A DNA stretch of 64,000 nt from an uncultured Lachnospiraceae bacterium (GTDB lineage: Bacteria; Bacillota; Clostridia; Lachnospirales; Lachnospiraceae). The notes beneath the pieces are model-generated. The model did not search any database and was not told where the DNA came from. It was given only the letters and a program-made list of their open reading frames with translations. Made by a program: the position numbers and the translations under genes. The stretch covers positions 1 to 64,000 of the forward strand of contig CACZBW010000010.1 of the NCBI GenBank assembly GCA_902779575.1, given 5' to 3'. Shown in pieces: positions 10,201-16,613 of this stretch (its first letter is position 1; each line of letters opens with the position of its first letter).

Positions 10201-10739
10201 GTCCCTTCCACCGCCTGGTACTTTATTTCCGAATCACCTTTTTTCACGATCTTGATATCAAACAGCCTGATATAAGAGGCAATCTGATCTTCCCAGCCAA
10301 GAGCGCTGTCTACCATGGAGACATACTCCTGCCAGAGATCGGTCTCACCGTCTTCCAGGTTTTCCGCAGGAAGAATCTCCTCCACACTCAGATCAGCATC
10401 ATCCGGAATCTTCGCTTCCGGTCCGTAAGTTACAGTTATTTTGTAATTGCGCCCGTTTCTCGCAAGTACAGTCTTCTCAATCGTTGTTCCGAAGACACCA
10501 AATACGGAGAATCCGCCTGTCTCAAAGACGACTGCGTTCTCCATCTCTTCAGCTGGGGTAACTTCCGCATCCAGCAAAACCGGATTCTCAATAGTCGCAG
10601 GTTCTTGCTGATCTTTGGAAACCTCCGGCGCTTCCTCCTTCTCAAAATGAATGGCCTTTACATCCTCTGCCAGTTCATCCGGCAGTTCGATCCTGACGCT
10701 TACCGGGCCGGCAGGCTGGATTTCCTCCCCATCCTTCAT
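4224..10739 (-). CDS. Giant LPxTG-anchored SpaA/Cna_B adhesin, main open part of a broken gene
   Basis: The uninterrupted frame encodes 2171 residues from ATG 10739, but this ATG is internal: homologous sequence continues upstream in the same frame to a TAA at 10836-10838. In order the chain shows two SpaA-associated N-terminal modules ending in FSVYA-type motifs (to about residue 240); a region with DGKYLTLNG-like repeats that may be beta-trefoil (about 255-700); a fibro-slime/PA14-like domain (about 815-1070, with DDDFWLYVDGELVLDLGG); then a series of prealbumin-like Cna_B/SpaA repeats near 1607-1675, 1737-1810, 1877-1950 and 2016-2090, each with an LxxGxYxLxET-type motif. The C-terminus has LPSTG (2135-2139), a hydrophobic segment and KRRRRKAA, a standard sortase signal. 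No sortase gene is present in the window. Probably a wall-attached adhesin or giant pilin-like protein; expression of this part is doubtful because of the 5' lesions. Confidence 0.85.
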   Translation of the reverse strand: MKDGEEIQPAGPVSVRIELPDELAEDVKAIHFEKEEAPEVSKDQQEPATIENPVLLDAEVTPAEEMENAVVFETGGFSVFGVFGTTIEKTVLARNGRNYKITVTYGPEAKIPDDADLSVEEILPAENLEDGETDLWQEYVSMVDSALGWEDQIASYIRLFDIKIVKKGDSEIKYQAVEGTTVDVRIELADKEAGDEATGETMVVHFADGAETGDVVDGIEVAGSRVSFAADGFSVYAIVEAQEPAVVTLETVQNLAELAENLKSEFLLSTQSHGYFLNSMNKDSCFYTCGNNYLEADGWYFESAGGTDRYYLYTYVDDGNGNPVKRYVNNPSGNLAGLVENTNSAVTFELSQASEGKFYMKKSGDNRWLQYSDGGKGIRFYTANTNAGNAQITITYASSRKLPDDPYGLDGETFGIAYHNDSAIAAALMAETKDDKHLAGQDMLMRPDVLDNDGILLVAENSEIPLWTFDCVEEDKYYIKSSDGKYLTLNGQALTLSDEPDEIYSVFKAVPGTGANSGKYSFTVNGYSIELNGSAGSGFWGTNSNGATKWLNLVKKSDLNDDDFNLYTAKKVSVSDTENVDNGQKVVIYTRVWNDTKKKYEFYAVDYDGTLIPCYDTGDNIEWIGTHINTALWTFTEGTNSDGSLSYYFWLQNTQYDNYLVPQVSADTIFNDGAVLNDASINLNGRRYGQNYTTIIAWDDAQYAYSGLKVENGKVVPCALSEAQDFYFAIMEPRQTAPNPTTVATVDSNEYGITMKMIDFNDPSDNARNQHQTDVMGTSGGGKGLLSTDLDDDYPTVISNNKSLNKLFTSDSVPANHLFLQSVYNESGYFVYDSTQNFAHFDETTGNFTVYDQIGAIVGNEEHKNTREHGQFMPYNDISADKGYAIDSNGNIITNQTDVKANELSDLDARKGEKLYLIGDNNKGRNETDGDGVDYFFGMEMSASFTQTASGLDAWGHDIIFEFSGDDDFWLYVDGELVLDLGGVHSAQVGTVNFRTGVITSSNGNSTLYDTFRANYKARGMSEDEINAKLNEIFTTNENGQYVFTDYSEHTMRMFYMERGAGASNLKMRFNLAAVKPGNFVFSKQLSGTELQDNDLIEFPYQVWYFSTDDSEWHLLGDQEGESALVHYAGNTTPVKYAATFTPADGTEAYQHVFFLKPGQSAEVEMPEGAREYYVVECGINPDVYDEVRANNMLLSGEGKELTEQDEHYRSSAGYTVTKNTIGTTKRCDYKTSSDTTENRSRVDFDNHVSEGAMRTLSITKKLYNEAGEPLTYADDDTPFSFRLYLGDENSVTDTIPPANFYTYYVKDANDNYCRWDADEQKFVSLEITDYDGPNGLSVYLNTLSSTKREAIAFATSQYGSISKIPADHTVEVRQLIIGSKWKVEEQGNEIPRGYTLRIFDGYTRVDVSPEEEHKTMPNTGISGTMYADEDPKIEVRNQRGWGLTVQKIWTDKDFMQSHDDIFFAVYRKNVLLEDRVYRLPTSETEIYYFFDDLRDGEKVYNFEDFNVYEVTVTTTDEYGLEIDGDGKVTITENVAVTPITGEQDNNKLTVGGTPIGGTHQDAIAYMVSYQRGQKTGKHENVRLDTVTNSRPGIKLYKTLWDWEDPLAGAVFTLKDENRDDVAAPTYTSRASDGLITIAYLNPGIYTLTEIETAKGYVALDSPLTITVEEDNDGTMKVTSVTGPGEPNEYFKFQEAMEAQEATETTEAKEAEMAAITIRNRPAELHVVKADAENQEQKIEGVHFALYNQVTNENGEKVRDYLPINGYEDLETNGNGVPVKDGEEAITLEHLTWGRTYYLTETQAVGDYDKLATDLCFTIGKDGKVTINPEFPVIQTVTGPDDNTGLTTYTLTVLNGKMKNIRILKTDDAENTEDREPLGGAKFDLYTAEAYESEPQGGAIKTGMTSVSTGDSLGIAEIGLLPSGDYVLVETDAPSGYKASEGIILIHVDADSVSAKLKVTPEEGEPTESFISVTQTGEGADVIYTIPVTNELALKKIRFVKVTPGSTVDQEIPLAAATFNLYNGTQATADSLVEGSLTSGADGVLAKSSEGEEPVTVFELVDGTYILEETLAPAGYNQLSGYVTVTIDKTRKEKVVIYQQPDHGNNQPFTAKVKEQEDGTVIYEVKIYNNPGYELPSTGGPGTYLFYLPGFMLTSIAGAAFVMKRRRRKAA

Positions 10740-11484
10740 AATGCAGATGTCGAAGAAGCGGGTGAATGTTATCTTCTCTTTCCCGTCAAGGGCATTCTCC
10801 GCATCTGATACATATTCCTCATAACTCTTTTCCTGTTAATGTGCATCCTGCGCATTATCCTGTTTCTCGGGCAGGATCTCGGAAACCTTAAGCTCAGCAT
10901 CGTACGGAATCCCGGCATCATGCCCGCAGGTCACAACAATCCGGTAATCCGCACCCTCGCTGACAAGCACAAGCGGTTCTGTCTCAGCTTCCGTTTCATC
11001 GCTTAACTCTATCTCTGTTTCCGCTTCCGTTTCGTCGCTTAACTCTACCTCTGTTTCCGCTTCTGTTTCGTCGCTTAACTCTATTCCTGTCTCTGCTTTT
11101 GTCTCGTCCCCAATCTCTGTCATTACTCCGGCTATTGTCTCAATACCCGTCTCTGCTTCTGTTTCAGTCTCTGTCTCATCTTCTGAATCAAGGAGCGGAT
11201 CCTGATCAGATTCCGTTTTCTTTTTCCAGCCTGTGCAGAACGATGGTTTTCTCCGGATGATCCGGATCAAAAGAAATCGGAAGATCCATGGCCGCGAAAG
11301 GCTGCAGCAGATTGGATACCAGTATTAAAAGGCAAAGCAAACAGGACAGCGCTTTTCTGATTCCGAAAAGCTGCCCGTTCTTCCAGGAGTTTGCTGTTTT
11401 CTGCACGCAGTTCGCGGCAGAAAGCTCATTCCCGGGCCATATTTGCTTATCATCTCTGATGCTATATGCTCTAAAGTCTTTCAT
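10740..11484 (-). pseudogene. 5' end of the adhesin gene, disrupted by a frameshift and an in-frame stop
   Basis: The true start is ATG 11484, preceded by GAGGAAAGG. It gives a long basic N-region and a signal peptide (KALSCLLCLLILVSNLL, then QPFAAMD). That frame ends at 11206. Downstream, the matching Glu/Thr-rich repeat region and first surface module continue in a different frame (11270 to 10836). Removing one A from the A5 run at 11221-11225 joins them. A TAA at 10836-10838 then lies in frame with the large downstream ORF, in the middle of a module whose second copy (near 10330) has no stop. From 11484 to 4224 the span is 7261 nt, one more than a multiple of three, consistent with a single inserted base. 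Decay, phase variation or sequencing error are all possible. Confidence 0.75.
10990..11110 (-). repeat. 36-bp coding tandem repeat (Glu/Thr-rich)
   Basis: Near-identical copies encode the 12-residue unit ELSDETEAETEV, seen about three times, and degenerate into further ETE motifs toward the 5' end. This is a low-complexity stalk after the signal peptide of the adhesin and is a plausible site of slippage. Confidence 0.7.
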
Positions 11485-11518
11485 AAATCCTTTCCTCGGA
11501 CATTATATACCCAACATA

Positions 11519-11537
11519 TGCAAGTTATGCACTTGCA
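11519..11537. promoter_or_regulatory. 7-bp inverted repeat upstream of the adhesin start
   Basis: TGCAAGT and ACTTGCA flank five bases, 35 bp upstream of the adhesin ATG (11484) and between that gene and the two-component regulator. It is a plausible regulator site. It shares only a short TTGCA-type core with the inverted repeat at 1083-1107. Confidence 0.35.
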
Positions 11538-11635
11538 AAAGGCAAATCATGGACAAAAACCTTGATCGTCCATTATTTATGCATAGTTTCATATTTCTTT
11601 ATACGTCCGTCGGTAAGCATCGGCACGCTTATCAC

Positions 11636-12409
11636 TTAATATGCCCAGGGATATTCCTCCAGATATCCCCTGCTGCCTTTTCCTGTATTATCAAAGCGGA
11701 TCTGTTCCGGCTTCAGATAGTACCTGCTTCCGTTTTTCAGCAGGATCTCATCCGCCCCGGCCTCCTTCAGAACCCTCTGTAATTCATAATATAATTTATA
11801 GAAATAATTAATATTTCGACGGTCAAAATCCCCGTCGTCCTCAAACATGATCGCGCAGATATCCCTGGCGGTCATGCTGATCCCTTTCCTGTCCACAAAA
11901 AGGGCCAGCAGTTCTTTGGACCTGCTGCGCCTGAAGCTCAGCATCCGTCCTCTTCGGTCATATGCTTCAAAACCTCCGTAACAGCGGACGATCAGGAGAT
12001 AATCCGATGCCTTACGGACAGAAGCAGTATTTCCTGACAAGCCTTTCTTCTGCCTGTTTTTCACATAGTCTATCTCTTTCTGTACCAGCGCCGCGTCAAC
12101 AGGCTTTAACAGGTAACCGAAATCCTGGTGCATATTCATGGCTTTGATGGCGTAATCACGGTAACCTGTACAAAAGACAATTCCAGCATCCGGCCGGATC
12201 TTCTTCAGTTCCTCCGCCAGCTGCATCCCGTCCATCTCATGCATGCGGATGTCCAGAAACGCTATATCAAAAGGGTGTGTCTGCGCCCATTTCAAAGCAT
12301 CATACTCATCGTCAAACACTTCCGTCGCCGTGATATCCGGCGATTTTTCCACCGCTCGCCTGAGTGCTCTGAGAAGAAGATATTCATCATCCACACAGAT
12401 CGCTGTCAC
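11636..12409 (-). CDS. Two-component response regulator with winged-helix output
   Basis: A 257-residue regulator. The receiver domain (about 1-120) has acidic D7/D8, phosphoacceptor D53 in FLDIRM, T81 and K102 in LLKPVD. After a linker, a winged-helix-type output (about 145-235, with RSRSKELLALFVDRKG and later KNGSRYYL) resembles the Trans_reg_C/BTAD class rather than LytTR. The start is GTG 12409, placed behind AAGGGGGA. It follows the histidine kinase gene by 66 bp on the same strand and is surely its partner. The adhesin gene lies directly downstream, which makes it a candidate target by position only. Confidence 0.88.
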   Translation of the reverse strand: MTAICVDDEYLLLRALRRAVEKSPDITATEVFDDEYDALKWAQTHPFDIAFLDIRMHEMDGMQLAEELKKIRPDAGIVFCTGYRDYAIKAMNMHQDFGYLLKPVDAALVQKEIDYVKNRQKKGLSGNTASVRKASDYLLIVRCYGGFEAYDRRGRMLSFRRSRSKELLALFVDRKGISMTARDICAIMFEDDGDFDRRNINYFYKLYYELQRVLKEAGADEILLKNGSRYYLKPEQIRFDNTGKGSRGYLEEYPWAY

Positions 12410-12475
12410 TCCTGATTCCCCCTTATTTCCCCATTCTGCTTCTTAACAGTTACGACTTCCCATAAACAATGCGCA

Positions 12476-14005
12476 TTATACTTCCAAATCACCGGTCTCG
12501 TTGCTTCTGTCTCCCCTCCAGCCGGTTCCACTGGCTTCGGGAAGCCTGATGATACAGACCGTCCCCTCCCCCGGTATACTCCGTATGATAAGTCTGCCGC
12601 TGCAGAGTGTTTCCAGGCGTTTTGATACATTTATAATGCCGATATGCTTCCTTCCATCATCCGGTATGTTTTCCGTAAAACCGACTCCATTGTCTTCGAC
12701 GGTGACTCTGAATCCATTCACGATCTTCGAGGAAGTAATCCGAAGCAATCCCTCGCTCCTGCAGCGCTTGCAGATTCCGTGCAGAATGGCATTTTCCGCC
12801 AGAAGCTGAATTGTAAGAGGCGGGATATAGAATTCTTCTGTACGGATATCGGTTTCTATCCGGATATTCGGAAAACGTACCTGTATAATCTTCAGATAAA
12901 GGGCGACCTGTTCCATCTCGTCCCGGAAGGGAACCAGCTGTTTTTCACTGAACGAACGGAGATTCCTGCTCATATACTCGCTCAGTTCGCGGATGACCTC
13001 CTGCGCTTTTGCCGGATCCTCCTCGCATAAGCTGTCGATCGTCCCCAGCGTATTGAACAGGAAATGGGGATTGACCTGATGCTGCAGAACATTCATCTGG
13101 CTCTGGATCAGCGCGTTTTCACGCATCAGCAGCATATGCTCATTCCGCACGTAGATGTTGGTGTACATAAAAATAACAGAGCAGAAAGTAACCAGCACAT
13201 CCAGACCGGGTCCTGTCGACGACCAAAGGCCGAACAGTACACTGACCAGAGGAATCAGCGGGTAAAACAGCAGAAGTAATTTCGACTCTGTCGAAATCTT
13301 CTGATTGACCATTTCAACCAGGCAGACCAGAATTACGCCCACCATACATACTGTGGGGAGAAAATAAAGGCTTCCCCGGCTGTATTCGCCGGTTTCTTTA
13401 GAAACTGTAAAGAAATAACCGGCCGGATAATTCCCCGCGATAAAAACAGACAGGACCGCTGTCATATAGATTACCAGTTTCGTCAGCCAGTTCATAGTCG
13501 CCGACTCTTCCTTAAGCCTGTCTGTCATAAGAAAAAGCCAGAAAAACAGGAAAAGATACAGCGGGCTGAGTGCATACAGGATATTTGAAAAATAACTTGC
13601 CCCCCATAAACGGGGATTGCCGTCCACACACCAGAAAAGCAGGTCGGAATAAAGATAAACGCCGCACACGACAACCAGCAAAGCAAAGAAGATCCTGGCT
13701 GTATTCTTACTCCTGCCCCTTACAATACTGATCTCTATCAGCAGGCAGACCACAATACAGATCGTGTCCGCAGAAAGGTTCCTGAGATAGTATCCGCTGA
13801 GACTGTCTATATAGAAATAACAGAACAGTATAGCTGCCAGGGACAGGGCAGCAAGTATGCTGACCAGGATAACTCCCGGCAAACGGCCCATTCTCTTTTC
13901 CACAGTCTGATCCGGCCGGCTTTCCGTAGCGGGCCTGTACAGAAAATGTCTCCTCATATCTTTCAGGTAATTCCTGCGGTCAGGACGTCTCTCTCTTGAG
14001 TCCAT
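12476..14005 (-). CDS. LytS-like sensor histidine kinase
   Basis: A 509-residue membrane kinase. About seven hydrophobic segments lie between residues 42 and 285, then a short coiled coil leads to the His_kinase domain with QVNPHFLFN (phosphoacceptor H314). The ATPase domain shows an N-box with E404/N405 and a G1 box DNGVGF (438-443). This is the LytS/YesM-type layout, in which a multi-pass membrane part senses the signal. GAGG lies eight bases before ATG 14005. It is first in a two-gene unit with the response regulator. The signal is not predictable. Confidence 0.9.
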   Translation of the reverse strand: MDSRERRPDRRNYLKDMRRHFLYRPATESRPDQTVEKRMGRLPGVILVSILAALSLAAILFCYFYIDSLSGYYLRNLSADTICIVVCLLIEISIVRGRSKNTARIFFALLVVVCGVYLYSDLLFWCVDGNPRLWGASYFSNILYALSPLYLFLFFWLFLMTDRLKEESATMNWLTKLVIYMTAVLSVFIAGNYPAGYFFTVSKETGEYSRGSLYFLPTVCMVGVILVCLVEMVNQKISTESKLLLLFYPLIPLVSVLFGLWSSTGPGLDVLVTFCSVIFMYTNIYVRNEHMLLMRENALIQSQMNVLQHQVNPHFLFNTLGTIDSLCEEDPAKAQEVIRELSEYMSRNLRSFSEKQLVPFRDEMEQVALYLKIIQVRFPNIRIETDIRTEEFYIPPLTIQLLAENAILHGICKRCRSEGLLRITSSKIVNGFRVTVEDNGVGFTENIPDDGRKHIGIINVSKRLETLCSGRLIIRSIPGEGTVCIIRLPEASGTGWRGDRSNETGDLEV

Positions 14006-14022
14006 GCAGTATCCTCGGCAGG

Positions 14023-14058
14023 AAAGCCTCTCAGAGCTTTCACTCCGGGAGGCTTTTC
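14023..14058. terminator. Hairpin between trpB and the kinase gene
   Basis: AAAGCCTC and GAGGCTTT are perfect arms around an 18-nt loop. A second weaker hairpin, AAGGTACTAT/ATAATACCTT at 14078-14101, lies closer to the trpB stop. Either may end trpB transcription; the first lies in the leader of the kinase gene and could attenuate it. Neither has a long T run. Confidence 0.4.
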
Positions 14059-14121
14059 AAAATCATATAAAAGTAGTAAGGTACTATATCCATAATACCT
14101 TAAAAGGGCTGTAAAATCAAC

Positions 14122-15492
14122 TCAGATCTTCGGCAGCTTCGCTCTGTAGACAGCCAGATCCTCATCTGTCGGGATATAATCATCCATCTGTCCGTTATGA
14201 TATTTTTCATAGGCAACCAGGTCAAAATAACCGGTTCCGGTCAGGCCGAAGACGATCGTCTTCTCTTCCCCTGTCTCTTTGCACTTCATGGCTTCGTCGA
14301 TCGCCACGCGGATCGCATGTGAACTTTCAGGAGCCGGAAGGATGCCTTCGACGCGGGCGAACATCTCGGCCGCTTCAAATACCTCGGTCTGTTTGACAGA
14401 AACTGCCTCCATAAAGCCGTCGTCGTAAAGCTGGGACAGAATGGAGCTCATGCCATGGTAACGGAGTCCTCCGGCGTGATTCGGGGACGGGATAAAGTCG
14501 CAGCCCAGTGTATACATCTTCGCCAGCGGGCATACCATACCGGTGTCGCAGAAATCATAAGCATACACGCCGCGGGTCAGGCTCGGGCAGGACGCCGGTT
14601 CCACTGCTATAATACGGTAGTCCGCTTCGCCGCGCAGCTTCTCTCCCATAAAGGGAGCGATCAGGCCGCCCAGATTAGAGCCGCCGCCGGCGCAGCCGAT
14701 GATCATATCCGGCTTGATTCCGTATTTGTCCAGTGCCGCTTTAGTCTCAAGACCGATGACGGACTGATGAAGCAGTACCTGGTTCAGAACGCTGCCGAGC
14801 ACATAGCGGTAGCCTTCACGTGTTACCGCTGCTTCAACTGCCTCTGAGATCGCGCAGCCGAGACTTCCGGTGGTGCCGGGATGCTCCGCGTTGATCTTTC
14901 TTCCGACTTCTGTCTCCATGGACGGGGACGGTGTCACGGACGCACCGTAGGTGCGCATGACTTCGCGGCGGAAGGGTTTCTGTTCATAGGAAACCTTGAC
15001 CATAAAGACTTTGCAGTCCAACTCAAAATAGGAGCAGGCCATAGAGAGAGCCGTTCCCCACTGCCCTGCGCCTGTCTCGGTCGTGACGCCCTTCAGGCCC
15101 TGCTTTTTCGCGTAGTAAGCCTGGGCGATTGCGGAATTCAGCTTATGACTTCCGCTGGTGTTATTTCCCTCGAATTTGTAATAAATCTTCGCAGGCGTAT
15201 CCAGCTTTTTCTCCAGACAGTATGCGCGTACCAGCGGCGACGGGCGGTACATCTTGTAGAAATCACGGATCTCCGCGGGAATCTCGATGAAGGCGTTGTC
15301 ATTGTCCAGTTCCTGCTGAACCAGCTCTTCGCAGAATACGCCGGAGAGTTCCTGCGCGGTCATGGGCTGATGGGTTCCGGGATTCAGAAGCGGCGCGGGT
15401 TTGTTCTTCATATCCGCGCGAAGATTGTACCATGCCTTCGGCATCTCCTGCTCTTCCAGATAAATCTTATAGGGGATCTTCGTCTCTGACAT
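14122..15492 (-). CDS. trpB: TrpB2-type tryptophan synthase beta-like enzyme
   Basis: A 456-residue PLP enzyme that joins serine and indole to make tryptophan, or a close relative. ATG 15492 gives MSETKIPYKIYLEEQEMPKAWYN, the usual TrpB2 beginning, after AGGAGAAAG; a longer frame upstream runs into the terminator of the T-box. The PLP lysine is K117 in NTSGSHKLNS, and the phosphate loop appears as GCAGGGSN. It is longer than TrpB1 (about 400 residues) and no trpA or other trp gene is nearby, as is typical for stand-alone TrpB2, which can salvage free indole. The tryptophan T-box directly upstream confirms its link to tryptophan supply. Confidence 0.92.
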   Translation of the reverse strand: MSETKIPYKIYLEEQEMPKAWYNLRADMKNKPAPLLNPGTHQPMTAQELSGVFCEELVQQELDNDNAFIEIPAEIRDFYKMYRPSPLVRAYCLEKKLDTPAKIYYKFEGNNTSGSHKLNSAIAQAYYAKKQGLKGVTTETGAGQWGTALSMACSYFELDCKVFMVKVSYEQKPFRREVMRTYGASVTPSPSMETEVGRKINAEHPGTTGSLGCAISEAVEAAVTREGYRYVLGSVLNQVLLHQSVIGLETKAALDKYGIKPDMIIGCAGGGSNLGGLIAPFMGEKLRGEADYRIIAVEPASCPSLTRGVYAYDFCDTGMVCPLAKMYTLGCDFIPSPNHAGGLRYHGMSSILSQLYDDGFMEAVSVKQTEVFEAAEMFARVEGILPAPESSHAIRVAIDEAMKCKETGEEKTIVFGLTGTGYFDLVAYEKYHNGQMDDYIPTDEDLAVYRAKLPKI

Positions 15493-15567
15493 AATTCTTT
15501 CTCCTCTCTGAAAATGCGGGACATAGAAAAGGGCGCCTGTTTCCTGTTTCAAAAGCTGCCCGGACAA

Positions 15568-15885
15568 TAAAAAAATCCTGTCCCAGTCTCTTTGCTGCTG
15601 GGACAGGATATAAACTCCTGCGGTGCCACCCGGCTTGACGGTTATAAACCGCCCTCTCGTGACGCGTCAGTCATAACGCATCGGCTCGTAACGTGAGCAT
15701 ACGTCTTACATACTCCGGACCGGCCGGCATACAGACCGATGAATCTGTGTTCTGCTCCGGCAGCTCCCTTTCCGCTCGCCCTCGAAAGTCCATTCAGTCC
15801 CAGCGCTCACGCCATGTTTCCACCATCCATGGCTCTCTGTGGATCGCTTCTGAAACCTACTTACTCTTTCTCAACGGTTTCCAAT
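15568..15885 (-). promoter_or_regulatory. T-box riboswitch, tryptophan-specific
   Basis: On the minus strand the conserved T-box motif GGGTGGCACCGCAG occurs near 15618-15632. A perfect terminator hairpin follows (ATCCTGTCCCAG / CTGGGACAGGAT, then seven T), at 15570-15611. Upstream, the stem I region contains AGAGAGCC and GGTGGAAAC-type motifs. The specifier position reads CTGAA-TGG-AC, with TGG at 15792-15790, the tryptophan codon. Uncharged tRNA-Trp should stabilise the antiterminator and turn on trpB. Confidence 0.93.
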
Positions 15886-15914
15886 ACTTTAACATATAAA
15901 AGCGATGAAGTCAA
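15886..15914 (-). promoter_or_regulatory. Sigma-A promoter of the trpB T-box transcript
   Basis: TTGACT (15914-15909) and TAAAGT (15891-15886) with a 17-bp spacer, placed so that transcription begins right at the T-box stem I. Confidence 0.7.
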
Positions 15915-16005
15915 CAGATATTCCGAATTTTTCACTTATATATTTTCTCCTGCTAAACCACTCATGACAGTAGTCAGGAGAATGTGCAGGGCAATTCATC
16001 AAAAC

Positions 16006-16473
16006 TCATTTCTTACTCACATCAACCCAGCCCTGGAAAAAGCAGGCATATCTCTCCAGTTCCCCGCAGGTCATTTCAATCGCGCTGCTGGAACCGCCCG
16101 CCGCCGGAAATACGGTCTCGTGAATCTTCAGGGACTCATCCAGATAGACCTTTACGCCATCCTTTACCGCGAAAGGACAGACGCCGCCCGGGGCGTGTCC
16201 GGTCAGGCCTTCCACATCAGCGGCAGGGATCATCCTGGCCTTTGTATGGAAGGTATCCTTGAACTTGCGGTTGTCCACTTTTGATTCACCGGACACAACA
16301 ACAAGAATGGGGCCGTCATCCAGAAGAAAAGACAGGGTTTTTGCAATCCGGTCAGGCTCTGTCCCCAGCGCCTTTGCCGCCAGTTCCACTGTGGCACTGG
16401 ACTGTTCCGGGATGATCACTTTCCCTTCTTTTTCTGTTCCCCTGAAGTATTCCTGCACCTTTTCAACTGACAT
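16006..16473 (-). CDS. YbaK/EbsC-family aminoacyl-tRNA deacylase
   Basis: A 155-residue protein of the YbaK/ProX fold, which hydrolyses wrongly charged tRNAs (Cys- or Ala-tRNA-Pro) in trans. ATG 16473 (MSVEKVQEYF) follows AGGAAAGGAAAT; the frame extends 16 codons further upstream without a better site. Family features include the segment TLSFLLDDGPILVVVSGESKVDNRK, the GGVCPF motif and the FPAAGGSSSAIEM segment that forms the active-site pocket. It lies alone between the T-box promoter and the DUF1846 gene. The exact tRNA substrate cannot be told from sequence. Confidence 0.85.
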   Translation of the reverse strand: MSVEKVQEYFRGTEKEGKVIIPEQSSATVELAAKALGTEPDRIAKTLSFLLDDGPILVVVSGESKVDNRKFKDTFHTKARMIPAADVEGLTGHAPGGVCPFAVKDGVKVYLDESLKIHETVFPAAGGSSSAIEMTCGELERYACFFQGWVDVSKK

Positions 16474-16613
16474 ATATTTCCTTTCCTGACTATACTTAAA
16501 CATCCTGTCGCTGCCGCCCATCCGATAAACGGATATTCATCGCATATTGAATACCTGCTTTTCTTTTCTGACGATAAGAGCAACCGGTCCTGTCCGGAGT
16601 GATCTTAAAAGCT

